Below, one piece after another: positions 45,631-56,789 of a stretch of 64,000 nt of DNA (position 1 is its first letter; the number at the start of each line of letters is the position of its first letter). Made by a program: the position numbers and the translations under genes. The stretch is taken from contig JACVRN010000006.1 of assembly GCA_014534425.1 (NCBI GenBank), positions 1-64,000 of the forward strand. Reading direction: 5' to 3'. Source of the DNA: Pyrinomonadaceae bacterium. Its GTDB lineage: Bacteria; Acidobacteriota; Blastocatellia; Pyrinomonadales; Pyrinomonadaceae. The notes beneath the pieces are model-generated. The model did no database searches. It worked only from the letters and a program-made list of their open reading frames with translations, and was not told the DNA's origin.

Positions 45631-47748
45631 ATGATGAATCCTGCTGAGGCTACGAGAGAGATTTACTGGAACATCACTTACATCTGGGTGATGTACGCGT
45701 TGCTGCTACCGACGGCTGCAATCGCGGGCTACGGCATCTATCGCCACTTGAGTCGTTGGCGGCGCGGGCTGCCGCTTGCGCGCTTCGACCGGCCTCAAGA
45801 GCGAATAAAGTTAGTCGTCAAGCACGCAGTAGCTCAGCGCCGAACGGCGCGCAATCTCTACGCGGGACTCTTTCATCAGTTCATCAGCTACGGCTTCGTC
45901 ATACTGACCATCGCCACGACAATCGTAGCCCTCGACGCTGACTTCGGCACGGCGATTATGCGCGGGCGCTTTTATCTATACTTTCAATCATTCACGGTCG
46001 ACCTCTTCGGCGCGTTGGTGATGTTGGGAGTCTTGATGGCGGCGTTGCGCCGGTACGTCAAGCGGCCTAAGAAGCTGGTCTATACGAACGAAGCCGCAGG
46101 GATTCTGGCTCTCATATTCCTGATGTGCCTGCAAGGTTTTCTGGCCGAAGGATGGCGCATAGCTGTGACGAATGACCCTTGGGGTGCCTGGTCGCCGTTC
46201 GGCAATATGGTAGCACGCGCCTCGCGCCCGTTCATGACGGACGAACAGATGCGTGCGGCTCACGCGGGCGTGTGGTGGTTTCATCTTGTGACGGCGTTTG
46301 CGTTCATAGCTTGGTTGCCATACACGAAGATGATGCACGTCATTACAGCGCCCCTGAATATCTACACGGCCAATCTTGAGCCGCTCGGCGCGACGCTCAA
46401 AAACATAGATTTTGAGAAGACGGAATCTTTCGGCGTCAACTCTCTGAAAAGCTTTACCTGGAAAGACCTGTTGGATTTCGACGCCTGTACGGAGTGCGGG
46501 CGCTGCACTGCTGTCTGTCCGGCGAACGCGGTCGGCAAAGAACTCTCGCCGCGCGACATTATTCTTCAGCTTCGTGACCTGATGCACGAGCGCCCGCGAG
46601 ACGCCTTCGGACTCGTAGCAATCGGCGGCAACGGCGCGATGAGCATTGAAGCTGGCACGACGCCTGCTACGCAAGAGCCTACGACGGATATCGAAGCGCG
46701 AAAGCCTCTGGCAATTATTGGCGCGGTTCCGGCTACCTCTACGGTTCCTCTCTGGCAATGCACGACCTGCGCCGCGTGCATGGAAGCGTGCCCCGTCTTC
46801 ATAGAGCAGATGCCAAAGATTGTGGACATGCGCCGCTATCTTGTGATGGAGGAGGCGGATTTCCCTGACTCCATGCAGGAAGCCGTCATGTCTCTGGAGC
46901 GGCGCGGCCATCCCTTTACGGGGACGCAGGCGACCCGTTTGGACTGGGCCGAAGGCTTGAACGTCAAGCATGCAGGCGATGCTAGGGATGCGGAAGTGCT
47001 GTTGTGGGTGGGCTGCGGCGGCGCGCTCATAGAGCGCAATCAAAAGGTGACGCGTGCGACCGCTCAACTTTTAGAGCAGGCTGGAGTGAAGTTCGCAATC
47101 ATGGGCCGTGATGAAAAATGCTCCGGCGACCCCGCGCGAAGAATCGGGAACGAGTTTTTGTTCGAGCAGTTGGCGCGAGAGAACGTGGAGAACCTGAAAC
47201 GCTTTGAAGTGAAAAGCATCGTCACGGCCTGCCCGCACTGCTTCAACACTTTCAAGAACGAGTACCCGCAGTACGGCGGAAGCTTCGAGGTCTATCATCA
47301 CTCCGCTTACCTTGCGAAGCTGGTCGAAGAGGGCAGGCTCAAGCCGCACGCCATGCTGGACAAGAAGATTACCTTTCACGACCCTTGCTACCTGGGGCGG
47401 CAGAACGGCGTTTATGATGCGCCGCGAGAGCTTGTGCAAATCTCTGCTGCGCGTGGGCGGGCCGTTGAGATGGAGCGCAGCCGTAACAAGAGCTTCTGCT
47501 GTGGCGGCGGCGGGGGCATGAGCTTCGTGGACGAGCCGCCGGATAGGCGCGTCAATCAGGAGCGTGCGCGCGAGGCATTAGAGACGGGCGCGGACGTGCT
47601 GGCCGTCGGCTGTCCCTTCTGCATGACTATGATGGAAGACGGCATCAACGCACGCAAAGGCGAGCGCGACGTGAAAGTGATGGACGTTTCCGAATTGTTG
47701 TGGGAAGCGACGAAGCCTAGACGGGATGAAGTCAACAATCCGAGGTAG
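45631..47748 (+). CDS. etfD: ETF:quinone oxidoreductase, EtfD type (heterodisulfide reductase-like)
   Basis: A 705-residue membrane iron-sulfur protein that moves electrons from ETF to menaquinone. Order of domains: five to six membrane helices like the NarI gamma subunit (about 15-250), two 4Fe-4S motifs (CTECGRCTAVCP and CTTCAACMEACP) and two CCG domains with CSGDPARRIGNEFLFEQ, TACPHCFNTFKNEYP, HDPCYLGRQNG and SFCCGGGGG. This arrangement is that of the mycobacterial EtfD (Rv0338c) type, not the monomeric FAD protein of mitochondria. Position next to etfBA confirms the role. Confidence 0.92.
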   Translation: MMNPAEATREIYWNITYIWVMYALLLPTAAIAGYGIYRHLSRWRRGLPLARFDRPQERIKLVVKHAVAQRRTARNLYAGLFHQFISYGFVILTIATTIVALDADFGTAIMRGRFYLYFQSFTVDLFGALVMLGVLMAALRRYVKRPKKLVYTNEAAGILALIFLMCLQGFLAEGWRIAVTNDPWGAWSPFGNMVARASRPFMTDEQMRAAHAGVWWFHLVTAFAFIAWLPYTKMMHVITAPLNIYTANLEPLGATLKNIDFEKTESFGVNSLKSFTWKDLLDFDACTECGRCTAVCPANAVGKELSPRDIILQLRDLMHERPRDAFGLVAIGGNGAMSIEAGTTPATQEPTTDIEARKPLAIIGAVPATSTVPLWQCTTCAACMEACPVFIEQMPKIVDMRRYLVMEEADFPDSMQEAVMSLERRGHPFTGTQATRLDWAEGLNVKHAGDARDAEVLLWVGCGGALIERNQKVTRATAQLLEQAGVKFAIMGRDEKCSGDPARRIGNEFLFEQLARENVENLKRFEVKSIVTACPHCFNTFKNEYPQYGGSFEVYHHSAYLAKLVEEGRLKPHAMLDKKITFHDPCYLGRQNGVYDAPRELVQISAARGRAVEMERSRNKSFCCGGGGGMSFVDEPPDRRVNQERAREALETGADVLAVGCPFCMTMMEDGINARKGERDVKVMDVSELLWEATKPRRDEVNNPR

Positions 47749-47754
47749 AGAATC

Positions 47755-48933
47755 ATGGACTTAAACTTAACTCCGAACGAGCAGCAGTTCAGGGATGAAT
47801 TCCGCGCTTGGCTCAAGGCGAACGTTCCTTCTGAGTGGAAGGGCGGTCAGCTAGGGAGCGAAGACCGCGAGGATTACATCAAGTACCTGCGCGACTGGCA
47901 GCGCGTGCTTTATGAAGGCGGGTGGGCTGGCATCTCCTGGCCCAAGGCTTTCGGCGGGCGCGGAGCGACGTTGATGGAGCAGGCCATCTTTCAGGAAGAG
48001 CTTGCGCGGGCCAACGCCCCGCAGTTGATAGGCACCATAGGCCTCTCTCTTGTCGGGCCAACCATCATTGCGCTCGGCACGGATGAGCAGAAGGCTAGAT
48101 ACCTGCCGAAGATTCTCTCAGGCGAAGAGATTTGGTGCCAGGGCTTTTCGGAGCCGAACGCAGGCTCGGATTTGGCGGCGCTCGGCACAAAGGCTGTGCG
48201 CGACGGCGACGACTTCATCATCAACGGTCAAAAGATTTGGACTAGCTTCGCGCAGCTTGCGGACTGGTGTCTGCTGCTGGTGCGTACGGACGCGGAAGCG
48301 CCAAAGCACAAGGGCATCACCTGCCTGCTTCTGGACATGCGCCTTGAGGGAATTGCTGTGCGGCCTTTGAGACAGATGTCCGGCGATTCGGGCTTTAACG
48401 AAGTCTTCTTCTCGAACGTGCGCGTGCCCGTCGGTCAGGTCTTGGGCGAAATCAACAAGGGCTGGACGACCGCCATCACCGCTTTGATGAACGAGCGCGC
48501 CAATCTTGGCACGGGCGTTCAGGTAGTCTTCAAGCGAAACCTCGAAGCATTGATTGCGCGCTCTAGGACTGTAGAGCGTCAGGGCCGCCCCGCGAGTGAA
48601 GACCCGCTCGTGAGACAAAAGCTGGCGCAAGCCTTTCTTGAACTTGAAATCCTTCGGCTGAACACGAACCGCGCGCTGACCTCGCTCTCCAAGACAGGCA
48701 TCCCAGGGCCGGAAGGCTCTACCCTGAAACTCTACTGGAGCGAGATGAACCAGCGCACGCAGCAGACGGCGCAGGAAATCCTCGGCCCCTACGGGCAATT
48801 GAAAGAGTTCGACAACGGCCTCTGGGAATACGCTTACTTGCGCTCGCGCGGCAACACCATCGAGGCGGGCACAAGCGAAATCCAGCGCAACATCATAGCC
48901 GAGCGCGTGCTCGGCCTACCTAAAAGCTACTAG
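47755..48933 (+). CDS. Acyl-CoA dehydrogenase, catalytic-type subunit
   Basis: A 392-residue FAD enzyme. Motifs: WCQGFSEPNAGSDLAALGTKA, IINGQKIWTSFAQLADW, MSGDSGFNEVFFSNVRVP and the C-terminal IEAGTSEIQRNIIAERVLGLP. The usual catalytic Glu position of medium-chain enzymes is Ala here (IEAGT), so the base is probably the Glu of the helix-G segment ALMNERANLG, as in isovaleryl-CoA dehydrogenase. The sequence resembles actinobacterial FadE26/FadE28-type subunits. Six bases separate it from etfD. Confidence 0.9.
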   Translation: MDLNLTPNEQQFRDEFRAWLKANVPSEWKGGQLGSEDREDYIKYLRDWQRVLYEGGWAGISWPKAFGGRGATLMEQAIFQEELARANAPQLIGTIGLSLVGPTIIALGTDEQKARYLPKILSGEEIWCQGFSEPNAGSDLAALGTKAVRDGDDFIINGQKIWTSFAQLADWCLLLVRTDAEAPKHKGITCLLLDMRLEGIAVRPLRQMSGDSGFNEVFFSNVRVPVGQVLGEINKGWTTAITALMNERANLGTGVQVVFKRNLEALIARSRTVERQGRPASEDPLVRQKLAQAFLELEILRLNTNRALTSLSKTGIPGPEGSTLKLYWSEMNQRTQQTAQEILGPYGQLKEFDNGLWEYAYLRSRGNTIEAGTSEIQRNIIAERVLGLPKSY

Positions 48934-48941
48934 ACGAGAAT

Positions 48942-49006
48942 TCAGAACTCAGGAGTCAGAAGTCAGAATAAAAGCGTTTCTCTTCATTCTGACTCCTGAG
49001 TTCTGA
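48942..49006. repeat. Heptamer-array inverted repeat, copy C
   Basis: A 20-bp perfect pairing TCAGAACTCAGGAGTCAGAA (48942-48961) with 48987-49006. Both arms are TCAG-based heptamers, four on the left and five on the right as far as 49020. Shares the 7-base period and the TCAG core with copies A1-A3 but has A/G/T-rich variable positions. Ends five bases before the next start codon. Confidence 0.88.
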
Positions 49007-49025
49007 GTCCTGACTACTGATTATT

Positions 49026-50156
49026 ATGGACTTCGATCTGAGTAAACCGCAGAAGCTTTTGAAGGAGTCGGCGCGTGAGTTTCTGGCGCGCGAGTGTAAG
49101 CCTGAGCGTGTGCGTGCGCTGATGGAGACCGAGACGGCGCATGACGACGGGCTGTGGCAGGCGATTGCAGACCAGGGCTGGCTCGCGTTGCTTGTGCCGG
49201 AGGAACACGGCGGCCTCGGCCTGGGACTGGTTGAGATGGCGGCTGTAGCCGAAGAGATGGGGCGAGCGTGTTTGCCCGGCCCCTTTCTCTCGACTCTCTT
49301 TGCCACCGCGCTGATTGAGCGTGCCGGAAGCGCAGAGCAGCGCGCGAAATACCTTGAGCCTATAGCCGCAGGGGAATTGAGGGCGACCGTGGCGCTTCTG
49401 GAAGAGGGCGCGAGCTGGGACACAGAGAGCGCGAAGCTGAAAGCGCAGCGCGAAGGCGGAAGCTTCAGAGTCACGGGCAGGAAACTTTTTGTGAACGATG
49501 CCGAGACGAGCAACCTTCTGATTTGTGTTGCGCTTGACGGTGATGGTCTTGCGCTCTTGCCGGTCGAGCGCGGCGCAGGCGGCGTCTCAATCAAGCCTAT
49601 GGCTTCTATGGACGGGACGCGCAAAGTCTACGAGGTCTCGTTCGAGGGCGTGTCGGTGCCTGAAGCCGATGCTTTAGGCGCGGACGGCGATGCGCGCGGC
49701 GCGCTCAACGGTGCGTTGGAGGTTGCGACCACTGCTCTCTGCGCGGAGATGGTGGGAGGGATGCAGTGGGTGCTTGATACTGCGGTCGAGTATGCCAAGA
49801 CCAGGCAGCAGTTCGGGCGCGCGATTGGTTCTTTCCAGGCGGTGCAGCACCAGTGCGCGGACATGCTGATGATGACGGAGAGCGCACGCTCTGCGGCTTA
49901 CTACGCGGCTTGGACTTTGACGGAGAATGACCCTGCGGCGAGCGTCGCCGTCTCCATAGCCAAGGCTTATTGCTCGGACGCGTATCGTGAGGTCGGCAAT
50001 CGCGGCGTGCAGGTTCACGGCGGCATAGGTTTCACTTGGGAACACGACCTGCAACTCTATTACAAGCGAAGCAAGTCCAGCGAGACCCTTTTCGGCGACG
50101 CCACCTTTCACCGCGAGCGCATAGCGTGCCTCGTCGTGGACAAAGAAAAGAATTGA
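49026..50156 (+). CDS. Acyl-CoA dehydrogenase, partner-type subunit
   Basis: A 376-residue acyl-CoA dehydrogenase-fold protein. It has QGWLALLVPEEHGGLGLGLVEMAAVAEEMGRACLPGPF and VQVHGGIGFTWEHDLQLYYKRSKSSETLFGD, but no Glu in the helix-G (LCAEMVGGMQ differs) or C-terminal position that clearly matches a catalytic base. This pattern, and its place beside a base-containing paralogue, match FadE27/FadE29-like subunits of alpha2beta2 acyl-CoA dehydrogenases. The start codon directly follows repeat C. Confidence 0.87.
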   Translation: MDFDLSKPQKLLKESAREFLARECKPERVRALMETETAHDDGLWQAIADQGWLALLVPEEHGGLGLGLVEMAAVAEEMGRACLPGPFLSTLFATALIERAGSAEQRAKYLEPIAAGELRATVALLEEGASWDTESAKLKAQREGGSFRVTGRKLFVNDAETSNLLICVALDGDGLALLPVERGAGGVSIKPMASMDGTRKVYEVSFEGVSVPEADALGADGDARGALNGALEVATTALCAEMVGGMQWVLDTAVEYAKTRQQFGRAIGSFQAVQHQCADMLMMTESARSAAYYAAWTLTENDPAASVAVSIAKAYCSDAYREVGNRGVQVHGGIGFTWEHDLQLYYKRSKSSETLFGDATFHRERIACLVVDKEKN

Positions 50157-50174
50157 TTCATTAGAGGGCCTGAG

Positions 50175-50951
50175 ATGACGGCACATATTAAAGAACTGTT
50201 TGACCTGTCGGGGCGCGTGGCGATTGTTACGGGCGGCTCGCGCGGCCTTGGGCGCGAGATGGCCGAAGGGCTTGCGGAAGCAGGCGCGTCACTGATGCTC
50301 TGCGCGCGGCGCGAGGAGTGGTTGCAGCCTACCGTCGCGGAGATGCGCGAGCTTGGCTTTCAAACTGAAGGCGTGCTCTGCGACGTGTCTAAGCCGGACG
50401 ACGTGCAAAGGGTCGTTGATAAAACGATAGAGGCTTACGGCAAGGTGGATATTCTTTTGAACAACGCAGGCGTCTCCTGGGGCGAGCGCCCCGAAGCCAT
50501 GCCGCTTGATAAATGGCAGAAGGTGATTGACATTAACCTGACGGGCGCGTTCCTGTTCGCGCAAGCCGCAGGGCGCGAGATGTTGAAGCGCGAAAGGGGC
50601 TGCATCATCAACGTCTCGTCGGTTTCAGGCTTGCAGTCTTCTGCGGACGGGCCGCACTACGTTGGATACGCCGCCAGCAAGGCCGGCCTCTTCGGTCTGA
50701 CGCGAGAGCTTGCGGCCTCTTGGGGGCGTCAAGGGATACGCGTCAACGCCATAGCCCCTGGCTTCTTCCATTCGCGCTTGGCGGACGGCGTTATAGAATA
50801 TGCCGAGCCTGTTATCAAAGCGCGCAACCCTATTCCACGCGTGGGCGCTGCCGGAGAACTAAAAGGCGTCGCGGTCTTTCTGGCCTCCGACGCCTCAAAC
50901 TACATCACCGGTCAGACAATCGTCGTGGACGGAGGACGAACCATAGTTTAA
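50175..50951 (+). CDS. Short-chain dehydrogenase/reductase
   Basis: A 258-residue classical SDR. Cofactor site TGGSRGLG (19-26), NNAG, the catalytic Ser in NVSSVSG and YAASK. An Arg after the Gly motif and CARREE suggest NADP(H) preference. The closest families are gluconate 5-dehydrogenase and 3-ketoacyl reductases, so oxidation or reduction of a hydroxyacyl intermediate fits the operon. Eighteen bases after the dehydrogenase and 20 before the ligase. Confidence 0.88.
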   Translation: MTAHIKELFDLSGRVAIVTGGSRGLGREMAEGLAEAGASLMLCARREEWLQPTVAEMRELGFQTEGVLCDVSKPDDVQRVVDKTIEAYGKVDILLNNAGVSWGERPEAMPLDKWQKVIDINLTGAFLFAQAAGREMLKRERGCIINVSSVSGLQSSADGPHYVGYAASKAGLFGLTRELAASWGRQGIRVNAIAPGFFHSRLADGVIEYAEPVIKARNPIPRVGAAGELKGVAVFLASDASNYITGQTIVVDGGRTIV

Positions 50952-50971
50952 GGGATGAGGAGAGATGTTTG

Positions 50972-52702
50972 ATGACGACAGTGAAAGTAGCTGAAGAGGG
51001 TGAGAAATCTGTTTACGCTCGAAGGCCCTGGCTCAATCATTACGATTACTGGGTGAAGCCGCACATGAATTATCCGCGCAGGCCCTTGCATGAAATCCTG
51101 CGCCTGACGGCGGCAGAAGTTCCAGACCGTCCAGCCACGGCTTTTCTGGGAGCGCATCTGACATACGGACAGATAAAAGAACAGGCCGCAAGGCTCGGCA
51201 CCGCGCTAGCTCGCCTTGGCGTGCGACAGGGCGACCGCGTGGGCATAATGCTTCCGAACTGCCCGCAGTATGTCGTAGCCACCTTCGCCATCCTGCGACT
51301 GGGCGCGACGGTCGTGAACGTCAACCCGCTCTACACGCCCAGAGAGGTGCTGGTGGTCGCGCAGGATTCAGGCATGAAGGCCATGCTGACCCTGGACATA
51401 CTCGCGCCCGTGACTCTGGCCGTGCGGGATAAGACGGGGATTGAGAACGTCATCATCACCTCGGCTGCTGAATACTCTATAGCCGCGCACGCGTGCCCGA
51501 CAATCGAAGGCACTCTTCGAATGGCGGACTTGATGGCGGGAGTTGATGAGCCTGACCTGCCGCGCGTGGAGATTAATCCTGACGAAGACGTGGCCGTGTT
51601 GCAGTACACGGGCGGCACTACGGGCGTGCCTAAAGGGGCAATGCTCACACACTACAACATCTTCGCCAACGTGATTCAGACCGAAGCCTGGGCGCATCGC
51701 GCTCCGCGTCGCGGCGAAGACACCTATCTGCTGGTCATTCCTTACTTTCACATCTACGGCTTCACGGTCGGCATGATGGCCGGAACCTGGATGGGCGTGC
51801 AGCAGGTTCTTATCCCGAAGTACGACGTGGATGCGCTCCTGAATGCGATACGCGATTACAAGCCCACCTATTTTCCTGCGGTTCCCACAATCTACATCTC
51901 CCTGCTCAATCATCCGAAGGCTAAGGAGTACGGCATTGATAAGATACGCACTTTCAATAGCGGCTCTGCGCCTCTGCCTGTGGAAGTCATTGAGCGGTTC
52001 GAGCGAGTGACGGGCGGAACCTTGAACGAAGGCTACGGCCTTTCTGAAGCTTCGCCCGTGACGCACTCTACGGCTATGCTCGCGCGCCGCAAACCCGGCA
52101 GCATAGGTCTTCCTTTGCCGGACACGGACATCAAGATTGTTGACCTGGAAAACGGCACGCGCGAAGTCGCAGTGGGCGAAGAGGGCGAGCTTTGCATAGC
52201 GGGGCCGCAGGTGATGAAGGGCTACTGGAATCGTGAGGACGAAACGAACATCGCGCTTCGCAAGGATGAAGCGGGGCGCACCTGGCTTTATACGGGCGAC
52301 GTTGCGCGCATGGACGAAGACGGCTACAGCTACATTGTGCAACGCAAGAAGGACATGATTATCGTCAGTGGCTTCAACGTCTACCCTTCCGAAGTCGAAG
52401 GCATACTCTACACGCACCCGTCCGTCATGGAGGCGGGCGTCATAGGCATCCCCCACGCCTACCGTGGCGAAATGGTCAAAGCCTTCGTCGTCCTCAAACA
52501 AGGTGCAACCACAACCCCCGAAGAACTGATAGAGCACTGCAAGACCGGCCTCGCAGAATTCAAGGTGCCCTGCCATGTAGAGATTCGAGAGAGCCTGCCC
52601 AAAACAGCCGTCGGCAAGATTCTCCACCGCGTCCTGCGCGAAGAAGAGCAGGCGAAGGAAGAAATTAACAGGGATAGACAGGATAAGCAGGATAAAGAAT
52701 AA
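50972..52702 (+). CDS. Long-chain fatty-acid-CoA ligase (AMP-forming)
   Basis: A 576-residue ANL-superfamily enzyme that activates a carboxylic acid with ATP and CoA. The start at 50972 follows AGGAGAG; the frame is open further upstream inside the SDR gene but without an initiation site. Motifs: [18 protein letters not shown] (A3), [12 protein letters not shown] (A5), [13 protein letters not shown] (A7), [19 protein letters not shown] (A8) and [14 protein letters not shown] with the catalytic Lys (A10). The last 13 residues, [13 protein letters not shown], are encoded by a copy of repeat B and are not part of the family. Confidence 0.93.
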   Translation: MTTVKVAEEGEKSVYARRPWLNHYDYWVKPHMNYPRRPLHEILRLTAAEVPDRPATAFLGAHLTYGQIKEQAARLGTALARLGVRQGDRVGIMLPNCPQYVVATFAILRLGATVVNVNPLYTPREVLVVAQDSGMKAMLTLDILAPVTLAVRDKTGIENVIITSAAEYSIAAHACPTIEGTLRMADLMAGVDEPDLPRVEINPDEDVAVLQYTGGTTGVPKGAMLTHYNIFANVIQTEAWAHRAPRRGEDTYLLVIPYFHIYGFTVGMMAGTWMGVQQVLIPKYDVDALLNAIRDYKPTYFPAVPTIYISLLNHPKAKEYGIDKIRTFNSGSAPLPVEVIERFERVTGGTLNEGYGLSEASPVTHSTAMLARRKPGSIGLPLPDTDIKIVDLENGTREVAVGEEGELCIAGPQVMKGYWNREDETNIALRKDEAGRTWLYTGDVARMDEDGYSYIVQRKKDMIIVSGFNVYPSEVEGILYTHPSVMEAGVIGIPHAYRGEMVKAFVVLKQGATTTPEELIEHCKTGLAEFKVPCHVEIRESLPKTAVGKILHRVLREEEQAKEEINRDRQDKQDKE

Positions 52703-52750
52703 ACTCTTTCTCTTTTATCCTGACAATCTCTGTTCATCCCTGTTTGAATT
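52661..52750. repeat. Long palindromic repeat, copy B4, partly coding
   Basis: Left arm GAAATTAACAGGGATAGACA from 52661 and right arm ATCCCTGTTTGAATTT to about 52750; exact pairing AACAGGGAT/ATCCCTGTT plus GGATAA/TTATCC. The first 42 bases are read as the end of the ligase gene, with the stop TAA at 52700-52702 inside the element. The part GCAGGATAAAGAA is shared with B1. Confidence 0.88.
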
Positions 52751-52781
52751 TACCTTCATGAATTAGAAGCGAGAAAAGCTT

Positions 52782-53603
52782 ATGAAATTGATGGAAGGGA
52801 AAGTGGCAATCATCACGGGCGCGGCGCGTGGTATTGGTCGCGCGTGTGCCGAAGTTTTCAGCGCGCATGGTGCGCGTGTCGTTCTCTCGGACATTGACGA
52901 GGCTCCTACTCATGAGGCTGCGGAGCAGATTAAGGGCGCGGGGCACGAAGCGCTCGCGGTGCCGGGCGACGTGACGGCGCAGGATTTCGCGCCGCGATTG
53001 ATTAAAGCGACGCTTGAAGAGTACGGGCGCATTGACGCAATCGTGAACAACGCGGGCTACACATGGGACGGAGTTATTCACAAGATGACGGACGAGCAGT
53101 GGCAGGCTATGCTCGACGTTCACCTGACCGCGCCCTTTCGCCTCATACGCGCCGCTTCCGAGTACCTGCGCGAGACGGCCAAGCGCGAGAAGGAAGAGCA
53201 GGGCAGAGCGGCTGCGCGAAAGATAGTCAACGTCAGTTCTACCACAGGCACGCGCGGCAACGCAGGGCAGGTGAACTACGCTGCGGGCAAAGCAGGAATT
53301 GTAGGCGTGACGAAAACCCTTGCGAAGGAGTGGGGGCAATTCAACATACAGGTCAACGCCGTCGCCTTCGGCTTCATAGAAACACGCCTGACGCAGGCCA
53401 AAGAAGCGGGCGAGCGCCTAACGCGCGAATCAGCAGACATCGCACTCGGCATTCCGCAACAGAACCGCGAGATTGCTTTTCGCATGATTCCAATGGGTCG
53501 CGGCGGAACGCCCGAAGAGGCCGCCGGGCCAGTGCTATTTTTCTCCTCGCCTTTAAGCGATTACGTGTCTGGACAAGTCTTAGAAGTCACCGGCGGATTG
53601 TAA
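52782..53603 (+). CDS. Short-chain dehydrogenase/reductase (FabG-like)
   Basis: A 273-residue SDR with ITGAARGIG (11-19), NNAGYTWDG, NVSSTTGTRG, YAAGK (Tyr and Lys of the catalytic set) and the C-terminal SDYVSGQVLEVTGGL. An insert KREKEEQGRAAARK before the catalytic Ser is unusual in length. Asp in LSDIDE after the second strand suggests NAD(H), so it may serve as 3-hydroxyacyl-CoA or 4-hydroxyacyl-CoA dehydrogenase. Follows repeat B4 by about 30 bases. Confidence 0.88.
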   Translation: MKLMEGKVAIITGAARGIGRACAEVFSAHGARVVLSDIDEAPTHEAAEQIKGAGHEALAVPGDVTAQDFAPRLIKATLEEYGRIDAIVNNAGYTWDGVIHKMTDEQWQAMLDVHLTAPFRLIRAASEYLRETAKREKEEQGRAAARKIVNVSSTTGTRGNAGQVNYAAGKAGIVGVTKTLAKEWGQFNIQVNAVAFGFIETRLTQAKEAGERLTRESADIALGIPQQNREIAFRMIPMGRGGTPEEAAGPVLFFSSPLSDYVSGQVLEVTGGL

Positions 53604-53624
53604 AGATTCCGAGAGAGATTCTTT

Positions 53625-54350
53625 ATGAATGAAGAGGCTATTAAATTCGACATCTGCTGCGCGGCGCGCCTTCTTTATCGTGACGGCTTGAGCGTAGCCA
53701 ATGCGGGGCACCTGAGCGTGGCTGTAGGTGAAAATCGAATGCTGGTTAATCACTTCGGGCCTTCGTTCGCCACGCTCAGGCCGGAGAACATTGTGCCAGT
53801 GGATTTCGCGGGCCGCGTGCTTGAGGGCGAAGCTTACGTCAACGACACCATACGACTGCACGGCATCATACACCGCGAGAACCCGCACGCCGTTGCGGTC
53901 GCACACACGCACCCGCCAACGGTCGTCACCTACTCCGCCTTTCGCACTGTGCCGGAAGTCTACGACCAGGAAAGCTGCATGCTCGTAGATGATGTGTGCG
54001 TGGTTGAAGAAGACTACGAAGGGCTTGCTTCGGATGAAGAGCGAGTGATGCCAATAGCGCGTGCGCTCGGCGAAAAGCGCGCAGCCATCCTGCCGAATCA
54101 CGGCGCTATCACCACCGGCGACAACATCCAGGTTGCCTTCGTTCGAATGGTGCTTCTGGAAAAAATGGCCGAGCGAAACATTCAGGTGGCGCAGGCGGCG
54201 CAGGCGCTTGGGAAAAAGCCCGTGCCGATTTCACTGGAAGCCGCGCGGCGCGCTAAGTCAGAGATAGCGCGCATTCCTGTCTTCGCGCCGCTCTGGAAAG
54301 ATTTCCTGACAAGGCTCAGGGCAACCGACCCGGATTTGTTCAGTCGGTAA
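53625..54350 (+). CDS. Class II aldolase/adducin-family protein
   Basis: A 241-residue zinc-site protein related to fuculose- and ribulose-phosphate aldolases/epimerases. Metal ligands are visible in VAHTHPP and LPNHGAIT; the start ICCAARLLYRDGLSVANAGHLSVAV is the family's N-terminal block. In catabolic clusters members often act as decarboxylases or retro-aldolases of unknown substrates. Its place between an SDR and the beta-oxidation fusion protein suggests cleavage or modification of a branched or hydroxylated acyl chain, but this is inference. Confidence 0.82.
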   Translation: MNEEAIKFDICCAARLLYRDGLSVANAGHLSVAVGENRMLVNHFGPSFATLRPENIVPVDFAGRVLEGEAYVNDTIRLHGIIHRENPHAVAVAHTHPPTVVTYSAFRTVPEVYDQESCMLVDDVCVVEEDYEGLASDEERVMPIARALGEKRAAILPNHGAITTGDNIQVAFVRMVLLEKMAERNIQVAQAAQALGKKPVPISLEAARRAKSEIARIPVFAPLWKDFLTRLRATDPDLFSR

Positions 54351-54371
54351 GCTTCCAATCAACTCGGAGCA

Positions 54372-56786
<2,415 letters not shown>

Positions 56787-56789
56787 GAA

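Noticed and set aside
51368..52627. 419-codon minus-strand open frame opposite the acyl-CoA ligase
   Set aside because: Antisense artefact of GC-rich coding DNA; the ligase motifs on the plus strand are complete.
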